Assembly (NCBI GenBank): GCA_004555955.1
Contig: SFJG01000116.1
Span: 1 to 5,589, forward strand
Origin: Bacteroidales bacterium
GTDB taxonomy: Bacteria > Bacteroidota > Bacteroidia > Bacteroidales > Muribaculaceae
Direction: 5' to 3'
DNA: 5,589 nucleotides
The translations under genes and the position numbers were made by a program. The notes beneath the pieces were generated by a model. The model was not told the DNA's origin and made no database searches. It saw only the letters and a list, made by a program, of their open reading frames with translations. This document shows positions 5,417 to 5,589 of the stretch, piece after piece. Numbering within the stretch: position 1 is the first letter of the stretch; each line of letters begins with the position of its first letter.

Positions 5417-5428
5417 CATATTGTTACT
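5412..5428 (+). terminator. Small hairpin at the tonB-like stop codon, weak terminator candidate
   Basis: AGTAACA (5412-5418) and TGTTACT (5422-5428) form a perfect 7-bp stem with a 3-base loop. The stop codon TAA (5414-5416) lies in the left arm. The bases after it are only mildly T-rich and the stem is AT-rich, so it is a weak intrinsic terminator at best. Confidence 0.3.
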
Positions 5429-5513
5429 TCCTTGTGAGAAATTCTTTGTATTTCAGTACTTTCCTTTTAAATTTTTGGAAATATTCTAATTTTGCGGCTC
5501 ATTTTTTCGTGAG

Positions 5514-5547
5514 TTTGCTAATAGTATAAAAAATATTCGTATATTTG
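5514..5547 (+). promoter_or_regulatory. Bacteroidetes-type promoter for a gene right of the window
   Basis: TTTG at 5514-5517 and TATATTTG at 5540-5547 match the -33 and -7 elements exactly, with a 22-base spacer. No start codon with a usable frame follows before the window ends at 5589, so the target gene lies outside. A second -7-like octamer, TAATTTTG at 5487-5494, lacks a well-spaced -33 element. Confidence 0.5.
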
Positions 5548-5589
5548 CATAAAAATTCCCAAAACCGCGAAATAACATATAAAACACTA

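Overview
The window looks like chromosomal DNA from a member of the Bacteroidales (Prevotella/Bacteroides/Muribaculaceae-like; I cannot fix the family). The reasons are the Bacteroidetes-type -7 promoter element TAnnTTTG in front of both transcription units and again at the right edge, weak or absent Shine-Dalgarno sites, A-rich leaders, and close resemblance (from memory) of the ExbB, ExbD, TonB-like and small membrane proteins to Bacteroidales homologues.

Layout. Positions 1-464 are AT-rich and hold no gene I can support. They contain a long inverted repeat at 6-65 and smaller hairpins around 305-373, and may be a remnant of a mobile element or an uncharacterised structured region. Positions 465-2461 carry three genes on the minus strand, read leftward. 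First is a flippase-like polytopic membrane protein (UPF0104/YbhN-like). Next is a single-pass membrane protein with a very acidic N-terminus. Last is a small putative lipoprotein whose C-terminus looks truncated or replaced. The 2462-2716 intergenic region holds two divergent promoters, a spaced 9-bp dyad between them, and an 8-bp hairpin in the pdxJ leader.

Positions 2717-5416 form a tight plus-strand operon with gaps of 9-12 nt: pdxJ (pyridoxine 5'-phosphate synthase), exbB/tolQ, exbD/tolR, and a tonB/tolA-like gene. The last three encode a complete proton-driven energy-transduction unit, with channel (ExbB), proton-coupled stator (ExbD) and periplasm-spanning transducer (TonB/TolA-like). 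pdxJ supplies the vitamin B6 cofactor precursor and has no direct mechanical link to the other three, although I recall the same pdxJ-exbB-exbD-tonB order in other Bacteroidales. After the operon, 5417-5589 holds a weak hairpin at the tonB stop codon and a promoter aimed at a gene beyond the right edge.

Most of the window is ordinary core-genome content. The best places for a second look are the break in the lipoprotein at about 512, the unexplained AT-rich left end, the start-codon/promoter conflict of the flippase-like gene, and the dyads between the divergent promoters. I see no complete mobile element, CRISPR array, tRNA or rRNA, and no clearly novel system.
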